Shown here: positions 44,567 to 56,162 of the stretch, one piece after another | Position numbering within the stretch: the stretch's first letter is position 1 | Layout of the letters: the number at the start of each line of letters is the position of its first letter | Origin: Chiua virens | Taxonomy: Eukaryota > Basidiomycota > Agaricomycetes > Boletales > Boletaceae | DNA length: 64,000 nt | Assembly: GCA_019787685.1 (NCBI GenBank) | Contig: JAHNUO010000007.1 | Span: 310,001 to 374,000 of the forward strand | Direction of reading: 5' to 3' | Translations under genes and position numbers: made by a program | The notes under the pieces: model-generated | Database searches by the model: none | The model's input: only the letters and a program-made list of their open reading frames with translations | What the model was told of the DNA's origin: nothing

Positions 44567-45819
44567 TCAGTGGGATGTGTCGATTTGCTCGGCCGGGCTG
44601 TTCGCGCCTTGCTCAGATGCATGGTCACTCCCTCCGATCGTTCCACCTGACGTCGGACTCTCTTGCGTTGTCACGGCAGTGGCAGCCTTTTGCTTCTTGG
44701 TTTTAGCATCGCCGCTCTTGCCTCTACGAGCCCGCTTTTTGCCAGTCGGCGCCGGACCATCGTGCTGTCCTTCTCCTTCCGTATTCTTCGACGCCTCCGT
44801 GGGGTCGATAGTGGCCACTGGGGCTCCGTTAAGCGGCGGGGTAAATGCGCCTGGAGCGACCGAGCCATAGTGCGGAAAAAAACCTGGTGGCGCTATCGGG
44901 TAGTACGATACCAACGGAGGTGGGTGCGCTGCACCATTAGGGCCACCCTCCGCTCCAGACTGACCATCGTGACCAGGCGGTATGAACCCCGGTGGCGGAG
45001 GATAAAAATAGGGATAGAATCCTTCTGGCGGTGGAGGGTAATGTGCTATCGCTTGAATGGGCGGAGGTGGTGGCTGGCCACCAGCGGGGGTCTGCGGAGT
45101 CCCAGTTGTAGCCTCCCATTCTGACTCGCCATTTGTGGCTGGTGATACACGCCGAGATAAGCATATGTTGCTTACCAAGATTAAATGACCTACCGACAAA
45201 CGATGTGTCCGAGTTGCCGCCATTACTCTTGTTCTTGCGCTTGTAGGGGCCACGCTTGATCCCTTTCTGGCGCTCTTTGCGGACGCCATCCACGCAGGTG
45301 TTCTGAATGCCATACTTGACGCAGCGCTCACACGGGCGTGCTTCGTTGCAGCGCTTACAAGCGTTGGCACAATTGGTGCACTGTAGCAACATTAGAGACA
45401 ATCAAAAAATACACCATACGCAATCGGAACTAGCGACTGACCGCCATCTTGACCTGCTTACGCTTAGGACGCTGTCCATTGCTCGCAGGAGGCGTAGATT
45501 GTGCATACTGCGGAAATGCTATTTGTCCCTTACTGAACGGTCCTTGGGGTTTACAAAAATCGTACACACCTTGTCCAGGAGGTGGGGGTGGGTAGGGGTA
45601 AATCATTCCAGGCGCCGCTGGAAAAGGAATCATGTACTGTGGTGCTGGAGCGCTACCGTTGGTGTTTTCACCGTGACTCGAGTCGGGGGGTTGGGCATAA
45701 TACACTGGGTATCCAGGAGGGTAGGCGGCGCCGATAGGCTGACCGTACGGCGACATGGCAGGCGGATAGGGATGCTCTTGAGCAACTGGGCCAGCATTCT
45801 TAGCGTGATCGTTGGCCAT
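44567..45819 (-). CDS. Zn2Cys6 transcription factor with Pro/Tyr-rich arms
   Basis: Three exons, 45,819-45,442, 45,380-45,194 and 45,138-44,567, splice to 378 residues with closing phases. The N-terminal arm (residues 1-115) is Pro/Tyr/Gly-rich. The second exon begins with the zinc-cluster domain ACTNCANACKRCNEARPC, then ERCVKYGIQNTC, followed by the very basic KERQKGIKRGPYKRKNK. This cysteine spacing plus KRGPYKR marks a conserved fungal subfamily of Zn2Cys6 regulators that binds DNA. The last exon is again Pro/Tyr-rich (YPPPPEGFYPYFYPPPPG) with a Lys/Arg-rich nuclear-localisation-like patch (GKKRARRGKSGDAKTKKQK). The ATG at 45,819 is in better context (CGCAATGG) than the in-frame ATG at 45,834. 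Target genes are unknown. The gene appears intact. Confidence 0.85.
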
Positions 45820-48327
45820 TGCGACAGGGAACAAAACTAATGACCGGTGGTGACCCCAAGATGATCTTCTATTTGCGTAAGCAGATAGGCGCGGGACTGT
45901 GGTATGGAAACCATGGTGGAAAGAAGGTTAGCACGGTGTAAAACGAACGGTAGGGAGAAACGGTCAAACGAGAACGTAGTTGGGAAGCTGGACAGGAGGA
46001 AGGTAGTAGAAAACAACTCACTCCGCTCGAAATTGCTAGTCTTCCCGATCCGTCGCCGCTCAGAACTCAGAGGTTTCCAACCCCCGACTAGCTTTTGGAC
46101 AATCTCCTTTCGTATTCGACAGCCCAGGAATAAGACCGTATTTCTCTGAAAATTCAGCGGTAAGGAGCGAAGACTGGCTGCAGTTGGTAAATGTGCAAGT
46201 GAGGAAAGTTGCACGTGCGAATTAAACCTTGTAGTAAGCCGCGCTTTTGGGAATGGGACCGTGCGTCAAACAGCTGCATCTGGTCATCGTGCGCGACGAC
46301 GACGACGACGACAACGATTCTGCTTGGCGCCTTGGTTCTTTACTGATTCTGTGCCATAATTATCGTCCTTTGATAGTTCGTCCGCTTCTAAGCTTGCCAC
46401 ATGTGCTCCGCCCAGCTCCGCTCGAACGAGGTCACACAACGTCCATGTCGCTCTCATTGCGCTCTCTAGCCAGACCCAGCCCCAGTGGGACTGCTTTGTC
46501 GAAGGACTCATGCTAGCTTTCCCGTGCATTTAAATTTTATACCCCATGCCGCATCAGCGTTCTCTTGGCTGTACATGTACGTGGTTTGAGAATCACTGAG
46601 TCACCCCAAAGTTTGCACAGCATGATCAGTCCACAGTGTTGGGTTTTCTTCACACCAGCGTGCCCCAAGTTGGTGCCTCGGATCCAGGTTGCGCTTGGAA
46701 TTTTTACTCGCAGGGTCGCTGAAATTGGTCATCTGTTGCCAGTGGGTAGTTCGCCGCCTCATGGAACCGTTCAAACATTCCAGTATTACTCCTCGTATGT
46801 TTCCCTCACCAGTCCGATGAGACTCACGCCCAACGTTGTTCTCCGCGGAAAATAGGGTCAAAAAGAATACGACACTTGATGCAACGATGTGCGGCTTTTG
46901 CGCGCTTGTTATAATCAAAATTACCCCTACAGTCACATCCTTGCCCGTCGGACTTCTATCCAGGTTCGTCACGGGGTACGTTCGGTCTTACATGATTCTA
47001 CGGCGTGCTCGGTCTTCCCTGGCGATGAGTCTGGAACCATCATGTTCGAGCCTATCAACGCTGTAGGTACCCTATTGGATCGAGAAAAATGGTCCGGGTG
47101 CGTTCTGGGTCATCGCATGTCCTTATTCACCCATTGCATCATGCCAAAGGTCTGGTTCATACACCCGAAGACCTTTCCTTCCGTCGAACAGCAACTCATG
47201 TTACCGGATACCCTTAACGGGAAATCGACAACGCCACTACGCTCATCATCAGAGTACATAATGTCCGACCGGAAACAGTAGCCCTCGTTTCGTTCTTTGT
47301 GTCATCCAGTCTAAATTCGTGGACGCTGATCAACGCCTTACCCAGCGGCGTGGCCGTTCTCGCTCCGACGCGGTCCAGATGCTGACCCTACACACCTGTG
47401 TGGAATGTGCGTCCATCGTCGATCCCTGCAATGATTGACGCAGGATGCGTTTGCCAATCTGCTCTTCTGAGGCTAGGTTTGGGTCGCCGTTGGAACACGC
47501 GATAGTGCTGACTTGCCTTTGGGTCAGCCCGCGCCAACGAAAGCTTACCGCCACTTTGTGAACGTGTGAAATGCACTTTGATGTCCCTCGCTCTTGACGT
47601 CACAGCACGTGTGACGCTCCAGTGGAGGTTTCGAGATGAGTCGTTCACACTGTCTAAACCGTTCGCGATGTCATGGTTGGGAGTGGCGAGCAAGGGCATC
47701 TTCGTGACACTTCATGGATGGCCCTAGGAATGATCAATGTCGATGAGGAAGGTGCAAGACCTTGAGTCGGTCTGCGCCGGTGATCGTGGGTAGGCACGGC
47801 GTCAAGATAGCCAAAGGCCATGAAGTAGTTCTTCTGGAGATTGTGCGGTCCTGTGTACTAGCGTTGCTAAGTCGGGCTGTGGTAAGAACACTAATCTGAT
47901 TTCATTGCAAGGGGAATAATAATTCCTACTTGGCATCGACAAAACGCCTGAATGGTACAAAGGTCAAGTAGGGATGGAATTGCGCATATGATTGGTGAGA
48001 TGCTCAGAAATTCTATTATTACACCCGGGAGTATTACTCAGAATGCGGACCGTTTAGATCGCAAAAGAGTATATGATCCGATAATCGCACAGTGTGGATG
48101 CAATCATTTCGATGGAAGTTGGGTGTACGGTTTGATGACGACATCATCATCCGGTGTCTACACGTTGCAATTGCTTACGCAGACGCCAATTTCGCCGGCA
48201 TCTCTCATCATGATATGCAACCACTACGTCAGTGGGTGGACGGTGTCCCGTTGTTTTTAAGCCTTCCCACCTATAACTATGCTTGATAATGTTCCCAGAG
48301 TGGGCTATGTCGAGCTATACCGTTCAG
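45820..48327. other. Intergenic, no convincing gene
   Basis: 2.5 kb with normal CpG but only short shadow ORFs. 46,294-46,315 is a (GAC)n microsatellite. 46,830-47,280 holds a 130-codon open frame with no recognisable motif. The left part is the upstream region of the zinc-cluster regulator. Confidence 0.45.
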
Positions 48328-48335
48328 TATAAAAA
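48328..48335 (+). promoter_or_regulatory. TATA box of the oxidoreductase gene
   Basis: TATAAAAA, 57-64 bp upstream of the ATG at 48,392, at a usual core-promoter distance. Confidence 0.5.
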
Positions 48336-48391
48336 GACGACGATGTGGTGGTTCAAATCAAAAGCACCCATACACACCATCTTTCTTTGAC

Positions 48392-49857
48392 ATGTCCCCG
48401 ATAACGAACAGGCCGGCCCCTAGTATCCCTTACTTTACCCCTGCACAACTGCCTGCAGCGGGTACAGCATACGACCCACAACCAGATGGAAAGCCAATAC
48501 CGAAACTGTTCCAGCCCATCAAGATAAGAGGGACCACATTCCATAATCGTATTTTCGTGAGTACTGTCATCCAATTAGGTTTTGATAGTCCAGCACTAAA
48601 TCCAAGTCAACGGTAGCTCTCTCCACTCTGTCAATATTCTGCGGAGGAGGGTCACTTTACCGCTTGGCACCAAGCCCACCGTGAGTGTCCCATTGTTAGA
48701 ATGACGCGACTGGGACATGACGCTGATTCCCCTACAGTCGGCGGCATTATTACTCGCGGACCTGGATTGTCCATTATCGAGGCTACCGCCGTTGTACCTG
48801 AAGGACGGATCACGCCAGAAGATGCTGGTTTGTGGAAGGACAGCCAGACCGAGTCACTTCGCAAAATCGTCGAATTCGCCCATTCTCAGAACCAGAAAGT
48901 CGGTATCCAACTTGCACATGCGGGTCGCAAGGCCTCCACGGTCGCTCCCTGGTTGCATCTTGGAATGGCGGCGACTGAGACGACGGGTGGATGGCCGGAG
49001 AACGTGTGGGGACCTTCGGAAGTACCGTTTAACAGCGATTACCCATCACCGAAGGAGCTTTCCAAGGCTCAGATCATTGAGGTCGTAGCGGCATTTGCAA
49101 GCGCTGCGAAACGCGCGCTCAAGGCTGGTGTCGACGTGATTGAGATTCACAACGCCCATGGATACCTGCTGTTCTCTTTCTTGAGTCCACAAACGAACAA
49201 GCGCACGGACGAGTATGGCGGTAGCTTCGAAAACCGCATTCGCTTGACTCTGGAGGTGGTTGATGCCATTCGCGACACCATTCCCAATGATATGCCTCTA
49301 TTCCTCAGGTACGCGATCTGCTGTTAGCCCATCGATGATCGAGCTGACGAAACCAGAATCTCTGCAACTGAGTGGTTGGAAGAGGCTCTACCAGATGAAT
49401 CCTCTTGGCAGCTGGAAGATACTGTCAAACTTGCGAGTATCCTCGCGGAACACGGGGTCGACTTCCTGGACGTCTCCAGTGGCGGTAACCACCCTAAAGC
49501 CCAAATCAAAGGTGGACCAGCGTATCAAGCACCGTTTGCACAGGCCATGAAGCAAGCTGTTGGTGACAAGCTTGTGGTCGGATCTGTCGGGTCGATTACA
49601 ACTGGTGTACTCGCGGAGGAAGTGTTGGACAAAGAACAAGCAGATGTCATCCTAGTTGGACGATACTTTCAAAAGAATCCTGCAGCAGTGTGGACGTAAG
49701 TCACTTGGAGTCTAGACTTGGTGGCTTACTCTTATTGATAACTGACTATATTGTGCCAGGATTTGCCTCTGAGTTGGGAGTGGCGATAAAGCTTGCACAC
49801 CAGATAGAATGGCCTTTTGCTGGTCGTGGAGGAGCAGTGAAAAAAATAGCTTGGTGA
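48392..49857 (+). CDS. NADH:flavin oxidoreductase, Old Yellow Enzyme family (YqjM-like)
   Basis: FMN-dependent ene-reductase that reduces activated C=C bonds using NAD(P)H. Exons: 48,392-48,556, 48,617-48,680, 48,738-49,308, 49,357-49,695 and a last exon from about 49,760 to the stop at 49,857. The (beta/alpha)8 barrel is recognisable from LFQPIKIRGTTFHNRI, LSPLCQYSAEEGHFTAWH, GQNKVGIQLAHAGRKAS-like sequence (VGIQLAHAGRKAS), the active-site segment IHNAHGYLLFSFLSP with TNKRTDEYGGSFENR, and the FMN-phosphate loop VGSVGSITTG plus VGRYFQKNP. The final junction does not close: exon 4 ends in phase 2 but the expected FASELGVAIKLAHQIEWPF reads one base off from the obvious AG at 49,758-49,759. Either a frameshift is present or the splice site differs, so the last ~30 residues are uncertain. 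It lacks an obvious targeting signal. Confidence 0.85.
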
Positions 49858-50421
49858 TGTGCCTGGGAATAAACGGATGAGAATAAAATGCAAACATAGA
49901 AGTATTGGCCAGCGACTTAAAAGTAGTTACCAATTAGCGCTGTGATCTTACAACCAACGTTCGATAACATAGACAGGCTACTACTCACGCTTTACTCCAA
50001 GGAGAAACAAAGTCGGCGGACGCACCCATTCCAATCTTTGTCATAGTTACAACTTATTTACTAGTTGACAATCCGGTGCCGAGGATGGCCGAATTCTGAA
50101 TCCGGATTGCAAGTTCTTTATGCGCTTGGTTTAGCTCCATCTGTCATTTTGCATAGTGTCCAGCGGTCCGTCTCGTCAGAGGGAATGTGCCACAATATAC
50201 CTTGCCAGCGAGTCTGACGTGTGTCCAGATGTAACCTTCCGGCGGGTGACGTTGAAGTATGAGAGCGCGCATGCTCCTTTCTACCGGGGCCACATGATTC
50301 ACCAGGTTTCCGAGTCATCCCGCTTTATGTACCCGAACGAGAAATAAATATATCTCCCCGTATTACTTACCGGCGTCCGCCAGCAATAGGTTTCCCTCCG
50401 CCCACCGTCTCTAACGAGGAG
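49858..50421. other. Intergenic region upstream of the STE3-type receptor
   Basis: 560 bp with no supported gene. I looked here for a short CaaX-ending pheromone precursor ORF and found none that begins with ATG. Confidence 0.5.
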
Positions 50422-51683
50422 ATGTATGACAAGAGCAACATCGTCTTCATCGTGTTAGCGGCCATTGGTTCATTGTTGGTCATAATACCTCTCCCGAAGG
50501 CGATTTGTGAGTTATGTTTCCAATACGGTTATCTTGACCCTGACCATTCATTAGCTTCTGGCAATCTTGGGACAACTTCTCTGATCGTCTGGACCGAACT
50601 AGCTTGCGTCATCCAACTTGTCAATGCGATACGCTGGAATCAGAATGCAGTGAACTGGGCCCCGGTATGGTGTGACTTTTGTGCGTTCCCCAACGTTCCT
50701 CAGTTATAGTGGGGGCTGAAGCAATGACGTCGAACAAGGTGGTTATTTTCTCATTGCCACGGATTTTGCTCTCGTCGCGACCGGTGTGGCTATCAATCGT
50801 CAGTTATACATGATTGTGACGTTGAATCCCAGACGACATGAGGTATCATTTTAGATCCCCTTGACTCATCCACCTACTAACATACGGTCCAGAGGAATCT
50901 GAATTTGATGGTCGACACTCTTTTCTGCCTGGTTCTTCCTGGGTTCACCATTGCTTTGGGTACGAGGCATGCCTGGCTTTGATATTTTCTGCTTATCATG
51001 TATTCCAGAGTATGTTGTTCAACAGTATCGATTCTTCATTTTCGAGGATGTTGGTTGCGTTGCGGGCATAGGCAACGTCACTCTTGCTTACCCTCTCGTT
51101 TGGATGCTCCCCGTCCTAATGGGTGTTGTTTCGGTGATATATGTTTGTAAGTAATATACCGAGTGCGAAGCCGCAATCTAACAGCACGTGTCTAGGGTTC
51201 ATCATCCGGGCAAGTTTCACTCGGAGACACTCGCTCATTTCAGACTCCGGAACAAACTCTACATGGAGTCGGCAATTGCTGGCTATAGGGATTCTGAGCA
51301 CGATGTATGGTTTCATCCCCACTACAATGGCCATCGTCTTTTCGGCAATCGCATATCCAGTCCTACCATGGCCTGGATGGAATACCCTCCATTCAACTAT
51401 TGACGTTATCGTCTACGTCCCTGCGCAGGAATGGCAAGCGAACATACTCGTGGCCGTCAGTGTTCAGTTGCGGCGCTGGACAATTTTAACGCTAGCCTAC
51501 GTCATCTTCGCGGTCCTTGGGTTAACCACCGACGTACGGAAGATGTACTTGTCGTATTTCAGAAATGCCTTTAACCAAACCTCATCCATTCATCAGACGG
51601 GGTGCGATCTCGTTTGTTTTCAGTTGTTCGATTCTGTACTCATCGCGCAGCCGCAGGTCTGTCTCCAAGCGAAACACCCATGA
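50422..51683 (+). CDS. STE3-type pheromone receptor (seven-TM GPCR)
   Basis: Fungal class D GPCR that senses farnesylated peptide pheromone and signals through a heterotrimeric G protein. Exons 50,422-50,506, 50,555-50,669, 50,722-50,842, 50,893-50,959, 51,009-51,146 and 51,196-51,683 close in phase to 337 residues. The seven membrane segments are visible, including VFIVLAAIGSLLVIIPLP (TM1), LIVWTELACVIQLVNAI (TM2) and ILTLAYVIFAVLGLT (TM7). Family landmarks are NAIRWNQNAVNWAP, YRFFIFEDVGC, and LEYVVQQYR before the second extracellular loop. A longer cytoplasmic tail through an extra exon up to 51,940 is possible (FDPDLEDFQIVCPPPP follows a plausible AG). No pheromone precursor gene was recognised nearby, so it may be a non-mating-type STE3-like receptor. 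No disruption is seen. Confidence 0.9.
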
Positions 51684-52252
51684 GAATGCGAGCGGTCATG
51701 AAGGTAACGTGACAATTTTCGGTGGTTTCTTATGCACTTGAGAAATAACTCATGTTGTGTGCAGCTCCGAATCATTCTTCCGTTTTCTACGGAAAACCAG
51801 GTGCGGACAAGCGACATGAAGGGTTTTGTTTGGAAGAAAGCCCAAGATCCAGGTTCGATCCGGACCTAGAAGATTTCCAGATTGTATGTCCCCCGCCTCC
51901 AGCGAAACACCGCGCTCCGTCATGGGAATGTGCGCTATGAAAAGGTCGGTTACGCGGATCTATGTACGAACAATCATCATGTCACGTCGAGCGGGCTCCG
52001 CTGCACCTCGCACGTTGTACTTTTTGCACTCACGGGGTGGGTTTTACTCATGTTGTATGATATGGTGTTATTTCTTTGCATCAAGCGTTGGGAGGAGAAC
52101 GCTGAGTTTACGTTCGATTACTGTTATTTGTATCACAATGATTCTGCTGTTTGTAGACGCCAAGATTCTTAATTCGCACACCCTTTTCTGCGCAATTCGG
52201 ATGCGTGTAAATGATAGGGTTGGAACATCTCACACCCCTGGGACGATCGGAT

Positions 52253-52829
52253 AAGTCCTTGTAACATATGCTGTACATAGCTACAAACATATTCCGCCTA
52301 GCTGACTACAAATGTGGTTAAAACATAATTAACAACAAACTAATAAAATGTTATTAACTTTGCCTGTGGGACTTAGGCTTGGGACAAAGGCAAAATATTA
52401 AGTCTAAATTGAGACAAAATAAGAATGAAGCCTTTGTTTTGTGAACTAATTTAAGAACAATAGAGAATATGTTATTAAAATATGTGCCTTAATCATATTT
52501 TGACCATGTGTGTGAGTATGCAAGCTGGACATACCTGGGATGCTTTGCTCTGATTGGCCAGAACCTGTTAACAAATTCGAAATATATATTGTAATATTTT
52601 GTAATGTATTTTTTATAACATGTATGATTAAAAAGGTGATGTAAACATAGGCGCAGATAAATATTGTAAGCATTTGTAGGGCAGATATTCTAAATCTATT
52701 GTTTACTCTGTCATAAGAACATTTCACAATATTTATTTTTGATATGTAGTAAGCTATGTTAAGATAAAATATTTAGAGACCTAGGCGGAATATGTTTGTA
52801 GCTATGTACAGCATATGTTACAAGGACTT
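52253..52829. mobile_element. MITE with perfect 51-bp terminal inverted repeats
   Basis: The left arm 52,251-52,301 (ATAAGTCCTTGTAACATATG...) and right arm 52,781-52,831 are exact reverse complements over 51 bp. The interior (~480 bp) is AT-rich with no transposase. The outermost bases are ATA/TAT, so a TA target duplication followed by AGTCCTTG termini is the simplest reading, as in Tc1/mariner-type MITEs. Perfect arms imply recent amplification. It lies about 570 bp downstream of the receptor stop. Confidence 0.85.
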
Positions 52830-52831
52830 AT

Positions 52832-53325
52832 CTCGAGAAATTTACATGCGGTGCAGGCCCGGAAGAGCAGCCCGCTCCCACGGGTCAGCACGCGAGTTCG
52901 GATTCCCCCTCTCCTTCCGTTTGCGGTCGAGGTCCGCACAGCCACGACGCCGCTCGTGCGAGAGAGATACTAATAGTATGCACACCGTCGTCGCGACGGA
53001 CGACGACGGCATCGACGACGATCGACGACAAATCAGACAGACAGGCAGGACGTGCGAGCGCGCTGCAAGAGAGAGAGAGAGAGAGAGGTCCGAGTCCAAG
53101 TCCGATCCGGAATGGAACTTGAAGGACGATGAACTTGAATACAGCCGACTCGGATGGACGACGAATACGAATATACAGTGTGGTTCGACTTCGACTACGA
53201 GACGACGACAGGACGGCACATGCGGTATATGAATCAACGAGCACTACGGACTAGTACGGTATGGGTACGTTGCACGGCTCGGACGAAGGAGCCCGGACTC
53301 CGGACTTCAAGTTCGTCCTGATTCC
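52832..53325. other. Low-complexity intergenic sequence
   Basis: Rich in GACGAC and (GA)n, with a GAGAGAGAGAGAGAGAGAG run at about 53,070. The long ORFs here on both strands come from the simple-sequence composition. Confidence 0.5.
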
Positions 53326-56002
53326 TCAGCTCGAAGACTGGATGCCCGGCCAGGACCGCATCTCGCGCTCTCCGCGCGCTCGGCGGGCGGTGTTGATTGC
53401 ACGAAGGAGTGCGCTATGACCCTGCTCGGCTTCGGGGTATGCGGCAAGGAATCGAGCATCGTTGGAATGGAATCTGTGGCGCCGGCGAGAATGCACGAAC
53501 GGACGTGTGTGAGACATCCGGCGAGACAGAAAGAACACACCGACCTTTCGATGAATTCAAGCGCGATCACGGCGCGCTGTTGGTATTTGGGTGCGAAGAC
53601 CCGATTGCAGCCCCGGGTCCAATCTGGGGGCCAGTCCTTGAGTGGGGTGTGGAGGCCGAGCACGGGGTCGCCTTTGATCCAGTGCTTGACGATGTCTCGC
53701 CAGGACTCACCCTTGGGACGACGGCCCCCGTTAGGACTGTGGGCAGGGATGTCGGGGATGACAAGGCCAGGTGTCGGGAGTGAGTTGCGGGCAGCCCGAG
53801 TGGTGCTGCGTGACAGCCTGGGCTCAGACAGGCTTGTTGAACCCAGGACAGGGCGACGACGGCTGCGCTTGGGCCCCAGTGGGCTGCCAGTGATGCTGCT
53901 CGTGTCTGGCAAGTTGGGACATGCGTTTGAGTTGGTATGGTTGTCAGCTCGCCGGATGCTGCCGTTGGTGCCAGTTGGTGCTGCCGCACGAGCGGGGAGC
54001 TTGATCGTGAGCCTCAGACTCCCACTCGACTTCAAGTTGGACCGTTCGGACATGCTGGCAAGGGCGTGTGGAACCGTGTTCTGAGTCGTGCCCACTGGCA
54101 GTGGAGCATTGTTTGTGACAACGTCAGCCAGCTCACGGACGGTGCTGTGGACATGGACCATCCGCGTCCTCAGGTCCAAAACACTGGCGTCGAACGAGTC
54201 CATCATTGCCCGCACATCCTCCACCGAGACTGGTTGGACGAGGACGGCCTCACCCATGAGGGACTCGTCTGCTTTGCGCTGAACAGGTGCAAGGGCATCG
54301 CTGTGATCAGTCTCGTAAGTGTGAAGCTCATCGAGGAGGTATCGTATGAGAGTGTCCCGCTATCAGCATGAAGCGTGTCAGCAAATGGCGTGGTACTACC
54401 AACGAGGAGATAAGGTGACTCAGACGGTCGGTCTGCTTACATGTTCGTTTTCAGCCCAGCCACCCCACCAACGCACCATGGCCAAGGTCCAGCGTTCTCC
54501 GAGTGGTGCAAACATGAAACGGTATTGGGCTCCACCTCGCCGAAAGCAGTGAGTGGAGAAGGATCCGCGAATACCAGCACCAGTGGTCGCCTCGTTGATC
54601 CACTTTTGAACTGCATCGTGGGAGAGTGGCTCGTGGGGCTGTACGACACCGTTTGCGCCCATCGAAGGAAATATGCAGTCATCTGCTTCCAGCTCACGCC
54701 CGTAGTGATAGATCTCCAGCCATTTCATCCAGACGGACAGCCAAAAAAAGCAGTCTGCGGCAGGCAGCTGAGACTGAGGATACAGCCGGTAGTGGTTCCC
54801 TAGTGGCACCAATGTGGTCAGCATCAATCCCGATGCCAGCGTGGCTCAGATCAGTGCTAGTACTGGCACGCACCCCTCAGATCGGACTCGCCCTTGTCGA
54901 CTCTGTGCTGCCAGCCCTTCCGATTTGTGAGACGGAGCTCGAAATAGACTGTGAGATCGCTCTGGGTGAGCTTTCCTTTGAGAATCGTCTTCCTCACAAC
55001 ATTGCTGACCGCAGCACAATCAGAGATGGTGATGTGCTTTCGTTGCACTTTCACGAGTTCAAAACACCTGCCAGTGGGTTTGTGGGAATTTCATCAAGCT
55101 CTGACATCCAGGCAGGGGACTCAAACTTACCTTGTCCACAGCGTCCATGCCATCGCGTCGAACGTGATCTGTTCGAGGTGTCGAGTGATAAACTCGCATT
55201 CCTTCAAGGTGAGCTCCAGGGCGGGTGCAGCACAGTCAGCTGACATGTCATCAAACCCGTGTTCCAGGGCAGAGAGTGCTGTTTCCAGGGATGGACAGGT
55301 TTCAAAGGACCACGAGAGCATCCTTTCCATGTAGGCTCTCGTCATTGGGAGTGAGTGGGTTCTATCGCCATCCTCTGAGCTCGCCTTGTGCTTCAGTGAC
55401 ATTGTGACGTCCTGGACCTCAGCGGACTCTGCAGGATTGCCAACCCACTGCTGACTGACTGGGTCCAGCTGCCACTTGTTGCGATATCGACCGCTGTCGC
55501 TGCAGTGACAACTTGTCCGTCAGTACGGCAGCACATCGCGTCATTGGTACATACACTTTGTCCCACAGGTCCTTGAATGCAGCCCTGATTCCCTCCACGG
55601 AATTCTTCCCAAGGTTCTGGTGAAATCCTTTGTACGTCAAGAACAAGGAGAGTGCCTTGTCGGAGAACCGGTTTGGCACACGGTCAAAAGCGTGGGCGAA
55701 TGCAGGGTCTCGCCGAGAATGTGGTTGGCCCCTGACCACAACTGCTCGCAGGTGCTGGGCCTCTCGTCATGGTCCTTGAAGAACTCGGCGAGCCATTCAC
55801 GACCACGCTTTACGTGGCCGGCATAAGATCTCCGTGTGCTTGCAGCCTTGAGATGTGTCTCTTTCCCGGCCTCCTTCAGCTGTTCGATGGATCTCAGACT
55901 CTGTACAGGCGAGTGCGACACCAGTAGTGCTTTCTTGCGCTGCTTCTGTGGTGACCCAAGGGCCTGTGGGGCTTTTTTCAGTGAATCCCGGGCCCGACCC
56001 AT
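53326..56002 (-). pseudogene. Crypton-type tyrosine recombinase, one probable frameshift
   Basis: Intron-rich minus-strand gene. The N-terminal region (from the ATG at 56,002) has RRSYAGHVKRGREWLAEFFK and TCEQLWSGANHILGETL. The next segment holds DKALSLFLTYKGFHQNLG, then after a GTATGT intron GRYRNKWQLDP and MTRAYMERMLSWSFETC. The catalytic domain has FSTHCFRRGGAQYRFMF (H-x-x-R) and MVRWWGGWAENEH. Beyond an intron comes RDTLIRYLLDELHTYETDHS, with the likely nucleophilic Tyr. The C-terminus carries a GCR1_C-like DNA-binding module (ESWRDIVKHWIKGDP, LGLHTPLKDWPPDWTRG, FLAAYPEAEQGHSALLRAIN). Cryptons move as DNA circles through such recombinases. At about 55,703 the frame shifts between GETL and DPAFAHAFDRVPNRFSD, as if ~10 bp were lost in a short direct repeat (inferred from family memory). 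All other junctions close, so the decay is slight. Confidence 0.8.
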
Positions 56003-56162
56003 GGATGAAGATGGGGGTATGTTGTGACAGGACAAAGCCACTGTGGATTTGTCAAAAAACAATTTTGTGGAACTAGTATGTATTTCCAAGTCACCAGATG
56101 CCGTCAGGTCATATATATTGTACATATAATGTGACACAGATACTACAATGTGCACTGCAAGG

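Noticed and set aside
44663..45124. Plus-strand 153-codon ORF opposite the zinc-cluster regulator
   Set aside because: Arg-rich antisense shadow of the Pro/Tyr-rich coding strand, which splices cleanly.
45837..46214. 125-codon minus-strand ORF upstream of the zinc-cluster regulator
   Set aside because: Overlaps the presumed 5' UTR/promoter, has no motif, and does not splice into the regulator.
50150..50240. Possible pheromone precursor ending CVQM upstream of the receptor
   Set aside because: TGT-GTC-CAG-ATG-TAA occurs at about 50,218, but the frame has no ATG (a stop lies upstream) and Gln is not aliphatic.
52842..53244. Overlapping ORFs in the GACGAC/(GA)n region
   Set aside because: Low-complexity composition produces open frames on both strands; no start context or motif.
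53416..54371. Plus-strand ORFs of 128-222 codons opposite the Crypton gene
   Set aside because: Antisense to conserved recombinase and GCR1_C-like sequence; no independent support.
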